A stretch of 60,000 nucleotides of DNA from Membranipora membranacea (Eukaryota > Bryozoa > Gymnolaemata > Cheilostomatida > Membraniporidae), in contig OU612074.1 of NCBI GenBank assembly GCA_914767715.1, positions 2,125,501-2,185,500 on the forward strand. Reading direction: 5' to 3'. Each line of letters starts with the position of its first letter. Position 1 is the first letter of the stretch. The notes beneath the pieces were generated by a model. That model searched no databases and was not told the origin of the DNA. It saw only the letters and a program-made list of their open reading frames with translations. The translations under genes and the position numbers were made by a program. Shown here in pieces: positions 12,259 through 24,656 of this stretch.

Positions 12259-15200
12259 CTAAAGACTAATACCCTCCTGAGGTAGTTTACTCTCAGCGAT
12301 CCCTGGGAACAACTCATCTCCGTATTCAGCAATAAGCTTGATTACATGATTCAGATCACCCCGAGTAGTTCCTGGATCAGATGTTATCATTCTGAAGAAG
12401 TTAACATACTTTGGAAGCTGAGGCATATATGATATCATCAGTGTGCCTCTTTTCTGCATTTCACCCTTTATAACTGGTGTGACCTGCAGAAAAAAACAAG
12501 TTATGATTTAGGAATAAAATAAAAGTTTCTCTTCTCTGATCCTTTCAGTGCCAAAAAATGCGTACCAGTCAATCCACTGAATAATTCTATCAAAAAGGTG
12601 ATCAAAGGTTGAACATTAGGGTATTCATTGTATTCGTATTATGGGGTATTTGTGTTGATATATTCAATCACAGTTAAACATTCTCTTAAAAAATCAATAT
12701 AATTTTGTGATTGCTTGGTGGTGTAAATGAAATTCAGCTTGGCTTATGAATACAATTAAAGCTATATACCTGAGAAAGCTGCTTCCACCAGGACTGATTC
12801 TCTTCCTTGCCTCTCATTGATTTAGGGATATACCAGAAGCATATATTAACACCTTGTATATCTGTGAAAAGCAATCTGAATCCTGCTGTTTCAATTACTT
12901 GATCTCTAAAATATTCAGCATTATCATGGAGATGATTGACTACCTCTCCTAGACCTCTGGTGCCATATGCTTTCCATTGCATCTAAAATCATAGTCATGA
13001 TCAATGCAATAATACTTTTTTCAAATATAACTTTTATTTTAACGGAAGAAAATGACAAATGGCAACAAGCTGAGTTGTGTTCTATCTCCCATTACAGAGT
13101 GAAATCATTGACATTTGATCAGATGTCCAAGCATCTGTGAAACAGTCTTTTATCACCTTTCATTCAAAATTTAATGACCTGACGATCATGTTATCGATAT
13201 GAAATAAAGATTAGGCGTTCAGCTGATTTGATGCTGCCTCACACCTAGCAATTTTAGGGGTTCCAATTCAGGTTTCTGATGTTGTCCAAGCTGTGCTTCA
13301 TCCGATGAGCATCTTTGTACGGAACTTGGCATCATCATTCATCACTTCCAGGCAGAGTATTTCCCTTGCATTCTTTTGAACAAACAACTTAGCTACAATT
13401 AGCAACTTCATTATTTCAATGACCAACAAAGCAGATTCTAAATTATATCTATTATTATTTCTTATTTTGTTGTCATTTTCACTATTTTGCTGATATCAGT
13501 TTCAACCTACCCACAGTTTTAGTGCATCTGTTATGCGTCCACACTGCACTGATTTGTCCCCTGTGTCGTAAGAGACATCATAAATTTTATCCTGCTGAAA
13601 GAGGTATGGTGCACATGTGCTGTGAGCCTCTCCAAGTAACCCAACCTACAAGAAAAGGTAGGAATTTGTTGATGAGGTCTTTACATGATTCCCATTCCAC
13701 AGGTAACATGACTCAAAGAGAGCAACTCCACATATCGGGAGTTGGCCAAATTTGCCTCCCTACTACTCTAAACTGCCCTGTAGCCCAGTACATCTTCTCC
13801 TTACAAAATCTTGAATAGTCACACCCATTAGTACACACTATTTTCCAACTATCATCTCATCCAATAGTCAATAGAGTCTTAGTATCGCTTAATTCGAAGC
13901 TTCGTTAACCATCTCTCATTTTACATGTCAATGTACGAGAAGTTGTAGGCTAGATCACAACTGGGAACTGGTCAAGACTAGAAAAATAATATAAGTCCCT
14001 AGTGAATACACCTATTCATGTGCAGCACCTCAATGAAAGTACACGCACTTACGTCAACATGATTGTAAATACTATTATTACTATTTGAGATAGATTGGCG
14101 TACATGTTTAGTGAGCAGCATAGCACATTGTATGATCGAGCCAAGCATTTTATGAGCGTCCCACATGACAGAGTCTGACTTCTCTACTCCTTTCATCTTC
14201 CATCTGGAAATGATCCACACTCCAAATGAATCAACAGAAACAAAACAAAATGGCTGCGATAAACCAATTTCAATTGATGTGTAGCAGTTAGAGATTCATG
14301 CCATTATACATATTCTGTTGTAGCTGCTATGCAAAAGGGAAACTACAGCAATGTATCACTTCCTTCATCCATTCGCTTGGATAAATGCTTCTCAACTTCC
14401 GACAGGCCTCAAATTGGTTAAGAATTTGAACCACAACCGAACAACCAAACTGAAAGTCTATTCACAGTCTATTTCATTGGTGATTTACATATTATATATA
14501 TGAAGCTGTACCCATAAAAATAATAAACCTAGACAGGACACTTTATTGAGCATTAGCATTGAGGCACTGAGGCATTTGATTATGGGGCGACGTAACAATA
14601 TTGGGAGGTGTAGTAGCATTGGTGTAATCATTGAATTGCGGCTCATATACCAGGTTTTTTGATGATAACTCGTACAATTTTGATCGGATTTTGAGTTTTA
14701 AAATTACAACAGATTGAGCAGCTTTCCGCAAAGAGTTTGATACACATTTTAAGCAAACAATTTTTTTGAAGAAGAGATAACATCCAAGTTGATGACAATA
14801 GCCTGCGTATTTTAAAGTAATTTTCAAACCCGATATCCGATCAAAATTGATCGAGTTATGAACATAAAACCTGGATTATGTACAGTAAATCAATGAAAAC
14901 ACCAATGCTACTACACCTTCCATTGTCGTTACGTTGCCCACAATTAACTGCCTCACTTCAGCTGTATATAGTGTCAAGTCCAGGATAAATATTAAGTCTA
15001 TGGCTGTACCTTAGTTTGTCAGAGAAGACGATTGAGCCTCCTTGGCATGCATCAACATGAAGCCATATATCGTACTTCTCACATACAGCTGCAATTCCTT
15101 CGAGAGGATCATAAGCACCAAACACAGTGGTACCACTGGTAGCATTTACCATCATCGGTGAACAACCCTGAAGTAGGCAATGATCTTAAGGTTTAAGTGA

Positions 15201-18200
15201 GGCCCTTTTATTGGGGTATGGCATGTAAATTTTTTTAGCAAGACAGGGAAGACCATCACTAAATGGGTAAGTTGTCCAGATTCAGGATAATTGTCTACAT
15301 TTATTTGCCAATAAATTGTTAAGAATACTTGTTTCAGATCAGCGTGATTGACAATGAACTCTTCAATGACAGCAGAAATGAACCCAATTTTGTTGAAAAT
15401 TTCTTCTCGGTGTTTTGTCCTCCATTCCATTGGTGAATTATTTACCTCTTTGATGGAACTCTTGATGGCTCTCTCAAGTTCTTCATGTATCATTCTGCCT
15501 GATTCATCACACTTAATCTTTACTACACTCTCTGAGCCAAATCCGAGAAAGAACGCTCCCTTCACAATACTGTAATGACTCTGTAAAAATGGAGGATCAA
15601 AATAAACATGACCGGTGGCAGCTGCTGCAAATTGAAGTTAGAAATGCAACTTTATTTCAAAAATTGGTAGGGTTAAACAATTGTTACTGTGGAATTTTTA
15701 AAGCTGATCACAACTGTGATAATGTAGTACTTTGCTGCATTATGATGCACAATAAGGGAACAATAAGTGAACAAAATATATCTCATGGTTTTGAAGCTTG
15801 CATAATCAGAATGAGCATAATTAGAATCGGTAGATATACAAGTCTTCACTGGTCTGCTATCATTAGTAGTTCAGTAAAGGTTTATACTGGGACGTTTTTT
15901 TGGGATTATTTTAGCAATGCTGACCATTTTTGGACAAATGTTTCCAATTTCAAAAATTATAAGCTGTCTTCTCTCTGTCCTAATTAAGTGTTGAGCTTAT
16001 CGGAAAGAAAAGACAACTTTAAACTTTTGCAAAAATTTTGGCAATTTTTCAAAACGTTCAGAAAACGTCGCATTAGTAGACAGTTATTCAAAAATTTTGG
16101 CACTGCTAAACACATTCCAAAAACGTCCCAGTATAAAACCATCTCAAAATTTTATTATATATATTATTATATTATGCCATTAAAGGGAGACCATCTTTTC
16201 CATTTTTCTACCGCCTGGGAACCTTGACTTGTACATTTATTTTTATGGTTGGACTTGTTTTGACTTACCAATTCAGAAGTAAATATCGTGACAGATTGAG
16301 TCATGACAGAGTTTCCCCTTTCCTTACTCCGCGGCCATTTCTTGTACCTTGCCAAGCTCATCGCCATCATTGTACCTAATGACCCTCCTGGGCTAAAGAT
16401 ACCATCTACCTGGTATAATGGAAAATGTAAAATTTTAGCATCGCCTACTTTTTTATAGTAGAATTATGAGAGTACCAGCTTTCAACATGACTGCTTCAAC
16501 AACTCGATCAAGAAGAGAATGTCAGATTAAAACTTTGCTAAGGAAAATTATCATAAAAAAAATTCCTGGAAAGATTACCTTTCAGACAACATTTTGAATC
16601 AGGTCTTTTAACTGATTAGAAAGAAAATAATGTGAAAACACACAAGAGTCCTACCTGCGAAAAGCCAAAAAGGCTGATTCCTATCTTTTGTATCAGCTCT
16701 AGTTCCATCATAGTCACAACAGGTGCTATCTCATAGGTGTATCTGAATGAGAACAAAACCGGCTACAGACATCCTACATATACTCCATTGATTGGAAAAT
16801 ATAAGTCCCTCTGTGAAAACAAATTTTCTTCAGAATACTCAAGGAGGATTAGATTTCCACAACTAAACCATTCTGTAATGAAATATACAAATTCTGGTGA
16901 TAATAATCCATATTATGTTTAGATGAGTTTTCCTTGATGGCTAGCTATCAGTGCCAATGGGACTTACAACATATTAGGTTTGATTCTCTATGTCTGTAAA
17001 CTGGGTGGACCCAGTTGAAAACTATAAATTGCTACACTTCTCTGTGAGATGGGAGTTGTCTTCTCTGTAAAACTATGACTATGATGCTATGACGTCCTTT
17101 GTAAAATACATATTGACTTATCACATCTCTTACGCTATTGCATTCAATGATTCATTAAGCATTGCAGCACTCAATGCGAATCGGTCCATTCCTTGCCATA
17201 GAGAATTGAAGAAATATGGGTGTCCTAAAACGAAAAAATAAATATTCATAGATGACTAGATGGTAGAAGGGGTATTAAAACAGGTATCACTCCTGGGTAA
17301 AAGATATTGTTCGAACTTGTATGTAGCTTTGTCAATACCCTGCCACTCAGTTCTATAGAGTAATGCATAGATTGGTGTTTCACTGTTTTTGCTTGGTAGA
17401 TTGATCGGGCTATGTATCAGGAGATTACCTCTATTCGCATTTACAGAATGACATTGATAGTGACGTTGTGGGAGTGTCTTGAAACGTTTGAGGTAGTCCT
17501 GAGCCACTGTTAGGCAGTCCTAATATGTTGAATGCCAGTCATGAGATATTGTAGGACATTTTTGAGACGTTATCTGCAGTCTAGGGGATCATGTCACACA
17601 ACAAGACGAAAGACGCGAAAGGATATTAAAACACCCTGAACATTTTCATTTCATGGAACCATCTTCATATGCCTTTCAGAACTGGGTTTATTCAGTAATT
17701 TTCTATCAGTTTCTGGTTTACAAAGGAATTTAGTAAACCTCACCTGTCTTGAGCGAGTATTTGATTACGTTCTCAGCCAGACTCTCAAGCTCCTCATTAC
17801 TTGTTGGTTCCTCTGCCAGCTGAAGCTGAAATTTCTTCTTCAACTCTTCAGGCTGGAGGAACTCCAATACTTTGCTAGAGATAGGGAGAGAAAGAGAGCT
17901 ATTCTCTCCAATTGGAAGACAAGTCATGTTATTCACAGTACTTAGGCTGCCCTACACCCATGTCCACTCAAATATCAAGAATAGGGGTGGATGTAAAACA
18001 CACAGTGGAAGAGATCAAATCACATAGATACAAATTACACTTCAATGATTACAAGTTTATACAGCAAAAAAATTTTGTTCCTTAATCTTGCATCATCATC
18101 CTATCGACTATAGATTGTTATTTAGTCTATAGGCTCATTTGATTTTCTTGAGACCGTTCAATTATCCACTCCACTGCCGTAATGTTGCAATTTAATTGTA

Positions 18201-18593
18201 AATATTAACATGCAATTACAATAGATGATTTAACAATCATTTTTAGCATTTGAGCAGACCACATTAGTGTCTAAAAAGTATCTAAACTTCTAATAGAAAA
18301 GCCATCTCATTTCTGTTTGTGGTGAAACTTTAATGCAGTTGTACATTTTGTTGACAGAATTATCTGCAAAGCTGACTAGTTCCTGCCATAGTTTATGTTA
18401 TCGCTTATCTTGCCCACTGCTTAACCTGCTAATTTTTGTATAAAACTCTGCAAGTTGGTCAATTAAAAAAGCCTACTTACCCGTCTCTGTCTTTATACGA
18501 TTCATAAACCTTCTTGAGAAGTCTCGGCAGTGACTCTTTTAGAAAGATTTCTCCTTCCAGTCTCCTCTCTGTATGTGATTTACACCGTTCCAT
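12259..18593 (-). CDS. GAD/CSAD-family PLP decarboxylase, 11 exons, about 509 aa
   Basis: Exons (minus): 18593-18481, 17874-17744, 17224-17134, 16742-16655, 16409-16269, 15580-15446, 15167-15010, 14203-14104, 13645-13511, 12982-12770, 12483-12259. Phases agree at every junction and sum to 1530 nt, the usual size for animal glutamate / cysteine-sulfinate decarboxylases. Family landmarks in order: [26 protein letters not shown], the stacking His in SHYS (about H190), [22 protein letters not shown] (Asp about 272, which pairs with the PLP nitrogen), the Schiff-base Lys in WDAHKML (about K304), [29 protein letters not shown] and NFFRM. These enzymes release CO2 from Glu, Asp or cysteine sulfinate. 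The lysine motif is WDAHK, not the animal WNPHK, and HVDAAWGG has become HVDACQGG, so the substrate is uncertain. ATG at 18593 is the first in-frame start. No signal peptide is seen; it is likely cytosolic. Confidence 0.93.
14523..14989. mobile_element. TIR MITE in decarboxylase intron, TSD ATAAA
   Basis: A 457-bp element (14528-14984) has long imperfect inverted ends: the left CCTAGACAGGACACT matches the reverse complement of the right end, and a further block with GGTGTAGTAGCATTGGTGT is mirrored at the right. ATAAA flanks both sides (14523-14527 and 14985-14989). There is no coding capacity. A related, more eroded copy lies at about 20731-20930. Confidence 0.85.
15879..16140. mobile_element. 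262-bp foldback MITE in decarboxylase intron
   Basis: The ends are inverted repeats, GGTTTATACTGGGACGTTTT at the left and its mirror (with one extra T) at the right. Looser inverted similarity continues inward (TTTAGCAATGC against GTTTAGCAGTGCC). The central TA..TA at the TATACTGGG boundary would suit a TA target, but the outer GGTTT also pairs, so the exact end is uncertain. Confidence 0.8.
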
Positions 18594-19440
18594 GCCGTGC
18601 GAAGTTATGTTATCAAAGTGGCTGGTATGATGCTCCTATCTGCTCTATGTATGAATTGATCAAACTCATTGGCTGAACGCTTAGCCTTGGAAATCGGCAA
18701 ATACACCTAGCCTACCAGCATTGTCAATAAGGATGGTAGAGCGGTTCAATCTTTGCACTCAAGTAGCATAATTCAGTAGAACATAACTGACATTACTAAG
18801 ACTTGATGTGTTTGAACTTACCGCTTAAAAATTTAAAATAATTTTCAAATAGAGCTTTGATATCATCAAATCTTAAGACATGGCAGTGGCAATGTCCTTA
18901 CAATGTTTGTCCGCTGCATCATTGATGTGTGGTCAACTTTGTTAGGGTGAGTCTTAAATCAAATATAAATAATAGGTTACATGTTTCAGTTCCCTAATCC
19001 GCTTACCACCTGGCCATGCTCTAAGTGTTTTAGGAGATCAGAAATACTAAAGCATACTACGGTACCAGTGTAAACAAAGTTTTCTACATGCCAACATGCA
19101 AAGAGATAGGTGGAAATCAGTTGTTCTAAAAATACATGTGGCATGGTCTGTGATACCACAAACAGACTCACATAAGTTCTTAGACAAACTAGGCCTACAA
19201 ACTCGCATGCACATGCACAGTATTGCAAATCCATTTGGAGGTATGCAACTAATGAATATTTTTGGTTTCTTCCTTTTTGGTTTCAATGAAAATGCAAAAT
19301 TTTATTTACAAATATTTTCTATGTCAACATTATATTCTTCAATCTATTATTATTAAAAAGCGTTTGCCCTCTAAAGATAGTAGAGTCCTTTGTCATAGTA
19401 AATACAACAACATTTCACTTTTATTTCTCTGAATAACACC
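18594..19440. other. spacer between divergent genes, no gene recognised
   Basis: This lies upstream of both the decarboxylase (minus) and the PAN-discoidin gene (plus), so the promoters of both should fall here or just to the right. I see no confident TATA box. ORFs at 18986-19356 overlap on both strands and look like chance. Confidence 0.4.
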
Positions 19441-20035
19441 TTAACTTGAATTGACATGCTTGTAACCTACAGCTGCTCATCCTGACATCACATGGGACAG
19501 AATCACGTTGCACATGTAATTCATAATTATCCAAGGTCAAATATGTAGATAGAGTTGGAGTGTGTTTTACTAATTCATGTATGTCTATCCGTTTTATTAT
19601 CCCTTTTATTTGTTTTTATGATTCAAAACAACGTGTGTGTGTCAGCATAAAAATGATCGATACACTCTGCACCTGTTTTTTTCAGAGTTTAGACTGCCGT
19701 TCAAATGCTTAATCAGAAAAAATGAAATAAGAAATTAAACAGAAAAACTGCTTCCGCTCAATTTTCAAATTTGCTAATTTTGACTGAAATCTCTCATAAA
19801 TGTGCAGAGTACCTATGGGAATAAGTATTTAAATATTTATAACTTCATTTTATACAAACTTTATATTTGTAGTGGTCATTTCGATTTTCATTCATAACTA
19901 TATGTAACTCAATCGATACATAAACTAAGATTTTTTAGTATTGGCTCAAATTTTAATGTTTTACATCAATATTGATTCGTCTTAGACAGAACGTAAATTC
20001 TGACCTTGATACAGTTTGTCACAGAAGATCGTACC
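19441..20035 (+). promoter_or_regulatory. 5' region of PAN-discoidin gene, present in several inverted copies
   Basis: Blocks here recur in reverse complement: 19455-19550 (with CCTACAGCTGCTCATCCTGACA) matches about 30090-30190, and looser copies lie at about 28850-28930 and 29210-29275. The block 19745-19960 matches 29465-29690. Retention of this stretch across copies suggests it is the upstream regulatory region or an unseen 5' exon; I cannot mark individual sites. Confidence 0.45.
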
Positions 20036-22989
20036 ATGCAGTCGTTTCTCCTACTTCAGGTTATACTACTATTCTGTATGTGGATGTTTTCAGGTATGTT
20101 TTAATTTCGCTTCCTCGGTTCTATTTTTCCATTGCCCAAAAGTATGCCTGCTTGATGTAAGAATTCCTTTATTTTATGCTAGAAGAGTATGCAGGACATC
20201 GCTGTGTTTGAAACCATCTATATAGAAGTTATGAAAACACTCTTTTTTTCTAAAATAATATTCTGGCCTTTATCTTACATGTTATTTTGACTCTTCTCTT
20301 TTTTGTTTTGTACCAGATGTTCTCAGCACTGCAGACACAAGTCTGATATTCAAAGCAGAGGAAGACCACAGAAGTTTCTATGAAGATCATACAGCACCAC
20401 TCTATGAAATGACAGCCGGTACAATGCTAGGCTGTGCAACACACTGCACTGCTTATACTTCATGTGTTGGATATAAGTTCAATTCAGTAACTAAACAGTG
20501 TGAGTTCTTCAAGGGTTGTGTGAGACTGATCAATTCTACACATCAGGACAAAGATCTGGATGTGTACACTGAAATCTTCAGCAAGGATTTGGCACTAAGT
20601 GAGTAAATTAGGTGAGATGAGATATTTCAATTTAAAATACTGAAATAGAAAATAATTTTACTATTCATACAGGACAAACGGAGTATAAATTTAAACTGTG
20701 TGTAGCCTTTGTCATAGACTTAATAAAACACCTAGACAGGACATCAGCCCTTAATTGTGTAGAAGCAACATAACATATCACTTTAGATCAGATTTTCAGT
20801 TTGAAAAGAGTTATCAATAAAAAACCTGCCTGGACTGCAAGTCATTGACAACACCAATATTACTACACGTTCCAATTTGTCGTTCACAAATTAATTGCCT
20901 CAGTGCCTCACTGCTATTGATCCTGTAGACGTTAATTGTCAAGCCTACAATTGTAACGGTAAGATTGATCCACTGTTGCTGTTGCTGCCCCGTACATTGG
21001 TCAGGGTGGTTGGGAGTAAATATTTAATATGTCTCCTACCGACAATTGAGTTCAATCATGACTTCCTAGGATCTGTTTGTCTGCCTTTCGACTTTGCCTT
21101 TTCAGTGGAATAAAATTGAAATTGATCCTCACCTTGTTCCACCTGGTGCCTGTTTCCATCGTTTTCCAACAAGAAAAAGGAACCCGATCGAGGCTTCATA
21201 GGGCCCGAAAGTTAAACTCCAGTCATATTGCTTTCGTTAACTTTATGTGTACTAGAAATGAAATAGGTGCAGTGTATTACATAAATGCATATATTACAGA
21301 TAAATCTGTGTTTTCACAGAGTATGCAGAATGGAGGTTTTGCTAACTTAGGTGTGATAACAGACGGTGAATGGTTGGACTTATACACTAGAAATACTCAG
21401 GAGGAAAAATCCAATCTGTACATGTCAACCAGTATTTTTGAAGAAATGTGGCTTGAATTTGACTTGGAGAGGGAGCATCTTGTGTGCTCTGTGCATTACT
21501 ACATGAGAGATGGTATGATTATATCAATGAACTAAACCTCCAGGAAGAACAACTGCAGTCACATGACCAATTGAGGTGTGTGCAGTTGGTTCAGAGTTGT
21601 CCTCTCAAAAACACACTAAATTGGAAACATAACTCCATGATAGCCCAAGTTCTTTTGTAGCAATTAGGGGTGGGTTACACTGAATACACTGACTCACTAG
21701 AAAATAACCGCAATTCTGTGAATATGCTTAGTGATGAGGCTTGATGGCCATGGTGTTGACACCAAATATTCTCATAACTGATGGTTTATTTCACTAAACT
21801 GAGACATGGAACTATAGAGAAGATGCTCATTGACAGTTGAGGTGCCATCCTTTGCAGATATACAATGCTTAAACCTCAAAAATAATGCAGAGAAAAGTCA
21901 TTAAAATGTTAATTTTTCACTCTATAAATCCTGGAATCTCTATGCAGAACCCATAATTGATCAATCTAAAAACATGTGGCTATGGGCTATATTGCAAAGA
22001 ACATATACCTTGCAGGTAAATACATTGAACTTTCACATTTCGATTGTAAAATGATGAAAAACTCATTAAAATCAGCATATACAAGCAAGATATGCTGAGG
22101 AATGTGTCATCTGACTCTAAATCATAGAATGTTGGACAGGCAGTTGAAGGTATGAGTCCTGTTATCCCTCATAACCATGTTTCATCATAAACAATTACTC
22201 CTAGTGATTGCAATTTCATTTTTTACTGATCACTCTCTAATTTCAAGTGACCATTATTTATGCATGCACATCATTTTTCAATTTTTCGGAATTAGCCAAT
22301 CAGCAGCCAGCTTAACTATGAGTTGTTCTTCCTGGAGGTTTAGTTCATTGATTATATGTGATACTTAAAGGATAAAATTTGCTCGCACTTGATCAAAGAA
22401 AATAATAGAGCGCCTTGAAGAATATTGAAAATCTGCCATTTCTTATTCTCTTGTTAAATAGATATCCACAATCATTCATATCTGGTACTCTGAAAATGGA
22501 GTATTGCTGCTTCAGCTGAGGTTTATAATTCACAACTGACTTGTGAAATTGTTAGGAAGGGGCAATATGAATGCCCAATTGCATTGTCAATCAAAACAAT
22601 TCTTTGAAATGCCGAACCGAAGCTACTAACGTTATTATTTGTCATTGATAGCTGGTGAGAGGAGAAGGCTGCACATAACTGTCAACAACATCCAAACCCT
22701 TCTTACAGACCTCACTGAGAGTGAGTGTGGATATCAAGAAGGAGATTGGATGGGGCTGGCAGTACATAGAATGCTATAGACCTAGAACGGGACGCTATAT
22801 CAGAGCTAGTCTTGCTTGGGCCCAAAGCAATAGATATGCCCAGTATGAGTTTAGGATTTATGGATATAGACAGTTTTCTGAGCTCTTATTTATGCCTCAA
22901 TTCGGAGTTGTCCTCTCTCCAGTTTGGTACTTTTCACCCATGCCGCTTAGGAGAAACATGCTGAAAGAGGGTTATATTGAAAACCGCTA
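20036..22989 (+). CDS. secreted PAN/apple + discoidin-like lectin, frameshifted last exon
   Basis: Exons 20036-20093, 20317-20598, 21300-21512 and 22652-22989 join in matching phase. Exon 1 is a signal peptide (MQSFLLLQVILLFCMWMFS). Exon 2 holds a PAN/apple module with GCATHCTAYTSCVGYKFNS and QCEFFKGC. Exon 3 opens a discoidin/fucolectin-type domain (DLALNKSVFSQS, ITDGEW, SVHYYMRD) that exon 4 continues (ERRRLHITVNN, SECGYQEGDWM) and ends (GRYIRASLAWAQS, EFRIYGY). Between GDWM and QYIECYRP the frame changes at a GGGG run near 22746; one G fewer would restore the domain, so this is either a 1-bp lesion or a sequence error. After EFRIYGY the ORF runs 36 residues into a transposon (from 22869) before stopping. 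Such proteins usually bind glycans outside the cell. Confidence 0.7.
20731..20930. mobile_element. eroded second copy of the 14.5-kb MITE family
   Basis: It starts CCTAGACAGGACATC like the element at 14528 and ends with the mirrored block ACACCAATATTACTACACGTTCC and AATTGCCTCAGTGCC. It is shorter internally and more diverged, and sits in intron 2 of the PAN-discoidin gene. Confidence 0.7.
21518..22357. mobile_element. 826-bp TIR element in intron 3, TSD ATTATAT
   Basis: Element 21525-22350 begins CAATGAACTAAACCTCCAGG and ends with its exact reverse complement; 30 bp of the ends match. ATTATAT flanks both sides (21518-21524, 22351-22357). There is no transposase ORF. It begins only a few bases after the exon 3 splice donor at 21513. 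The superfamily is not assigned. Confidence 0.88.
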
Positions 22990-23626
22990 ATGTTAGGATA
23001 AAAATGATTTTTGATTCAGAGTCAGTACTATTGAAAACCCTGTGAGACAGGGTTTCCAAATCATTGGAGGTTTGAATGTTGATAAATCTTAATTTTAGTG
23101 ACGAAACTCATGAAATATTCTGCCAAATTGTCCGCAAAACAGGTGGAAAATGCTATAATTGACTATCCAAATACTAAAATTATTTCCCAATCTATGTCCA
23201 TATGAGTTTTCAATGTTGCAGATTCTGAATAAAAAATAATTTTTATCCTATTATAAGAGGTTTTCAAGATAACCCTCTTTTCAGCACGTTTTTCCTATAG
23301 CATCATTAGCTTTCTTTTGCAAAACAAAGGGCTTGCAAAAATAGCCAGTCCCTAGTAGCAATCTAGAAATGCCCTAATCATCGACACTGTATGGGGTATA
23401 ATTACTGTTTGCAATTTTGTAAACAAGACAATTTCTCAGGCTAATTATTCATGCTACTAGGGACAGCCAATCAAATAACAGTCAGATGGGTCCCTGTGTT
23501 TAGTGTCCTAACCGTATAACGCTATGATACTATTTCCATTCTAAGAGAAGAATCTAATTCAGTGGGCGCGGGTTAAAAGTACCAAACTGGAGAGAGGACC
23601 TAAATCGGAGCTCAGAAAACTGTCTA
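22867..23626. mobile_element. foldback TIR element that supplies the PAN-discoidin gene tail
   Basis: Ends GACAGTTTTCTGAGCTC (22869) and GAGCTCAGAAAACTGTC (to 23624) are perfect inverted repeats; inner arms pair further (CCTCTCTCCAGTTTGGTACT; GCTGAAA..GAGGGTTAT..TTGAAAACC). TA flanks both ends, as for Tc1/mariner-type targets. A second repeat (about 23300-23563) is nested in the right arm. Confidence 0.85.
23300..23563. repeat. dispersed repeat, copy 1 (nested)
   Basis: From GCATCATTAGC to CTAATTCAGT this matches 35057-35320 almost base for base. It carries inner inverted blocks AGTCCCTAGTAGCA and TGCTACTAGGGAC, suggesting a small non-autonomous element. Confidence 0.85.
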
Positions 23627-23639
23627 TTAAAATTGTTTG

Positions 23640-24580
23640 TCATAGATGAGACCCAGCCTAAAGAAACTTACTGTAACACCACCCAATTTTAATGAATTTT
23701 ATACTGGAAAACCTTGTTCTAAAACGACCAGCCTTGAGGAAAGTGACTACAAAAATGTTACATGGTGATAAAAATGGCTCGTATCTGACTCCTGTTTTCC
23801 TTTTTGCTGGCCATAGAAACTGACTTGTAAGTGTAAAGATTGATCACAGAGATTATGTTTTGAAATTGTACATAGGCGGGTTAGGGAGGGCGTGTGATGA
23901 CTTGTATTGTTTTGGAAACATAGCTCATAAGCTAAGTGACTTTCTAGTGAGGTATCACGTAAACCAGACAGTATCACGTTGAAAATTTGATTCACTATTT
24001 TCCTATGATGAATTTGTAATTAATGTGGCCTTTTATCCTTGTTTTTCAAAATGACTTTGTCGGGTTGCTTAGAAAGTTATTTAATAAATTAAGCCTCTCA
24101 AATTGTTAATGTGATTTTGTTTTGTTGTTGTGCCTGTAGTTGACAAATCATTCATACTTAGATGCAGATGTCAGAATTATGGCTAGAGCAATTTATTAGA
24201 TATTTTTCTCCGCAATGCAAATGCATAGCTATGCGTAAAGGTACCGATTAGCTACCGATCAGTAAATGGAGCATTCCATTGACAGTGGGTTGACTGCGTA
24301 TACGTCCAACTTTCATTGGCCTATTGATAACACATGCTTGATTGATCTTGTTAATTTTCACAACAAGTGCTTTGATTGGCTGACTTACAAAAACGATACT
24401 AGTGTACAGAAAACCCTCTACAGCTGTTTACCCTGTAGTGACTATCAATGCACTGCTGATCACTTTTGCACTCCATGAACTATACGGATTTCAGAGTATG
24501 GTACATCATGGTATGTTAAGGTCTCAAATTTATCACAGGATTCCTAACCTTGAACGATATCAACCTTGAGAGGACATCTC
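23640..24580. other. no gene recognised
   Basis: AT-rich spacer downstream of the PAN-discoidin gene. Only short chance ORFs are present. Confidence 0.45.
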
Positions 24581-24587
24581 ACCTTGA

Positions 24588-24623
24588 GAGGAGATCAAGA
24601 TCAAGATCAAGATCTCCTCTCAA
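24588..24623. repeat. short hairpin with AAGATC repeats
   Basis: GAGAGGAGATC and GATCTCCTCTC pair across a few ATCAAG units. Confidence 0.7.
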
Positions 24624-24656
24624 TAAATAGATCCCTCCACCGATCTCTGACTGAGA

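Noticed and set aside
15589-15987. Plus-strand ORFs within the decarboxylase gene
   Set aside because: They cover introns and a MITE; no coding features.
22700-22741. A 42-bp micro-intron (GTGAGT..CTGGCAG) that would bypass the frame break in the PAN-discoidin last exon
   Set aside because: It does not restore the needed reading frame and is shorter than any other intron here.
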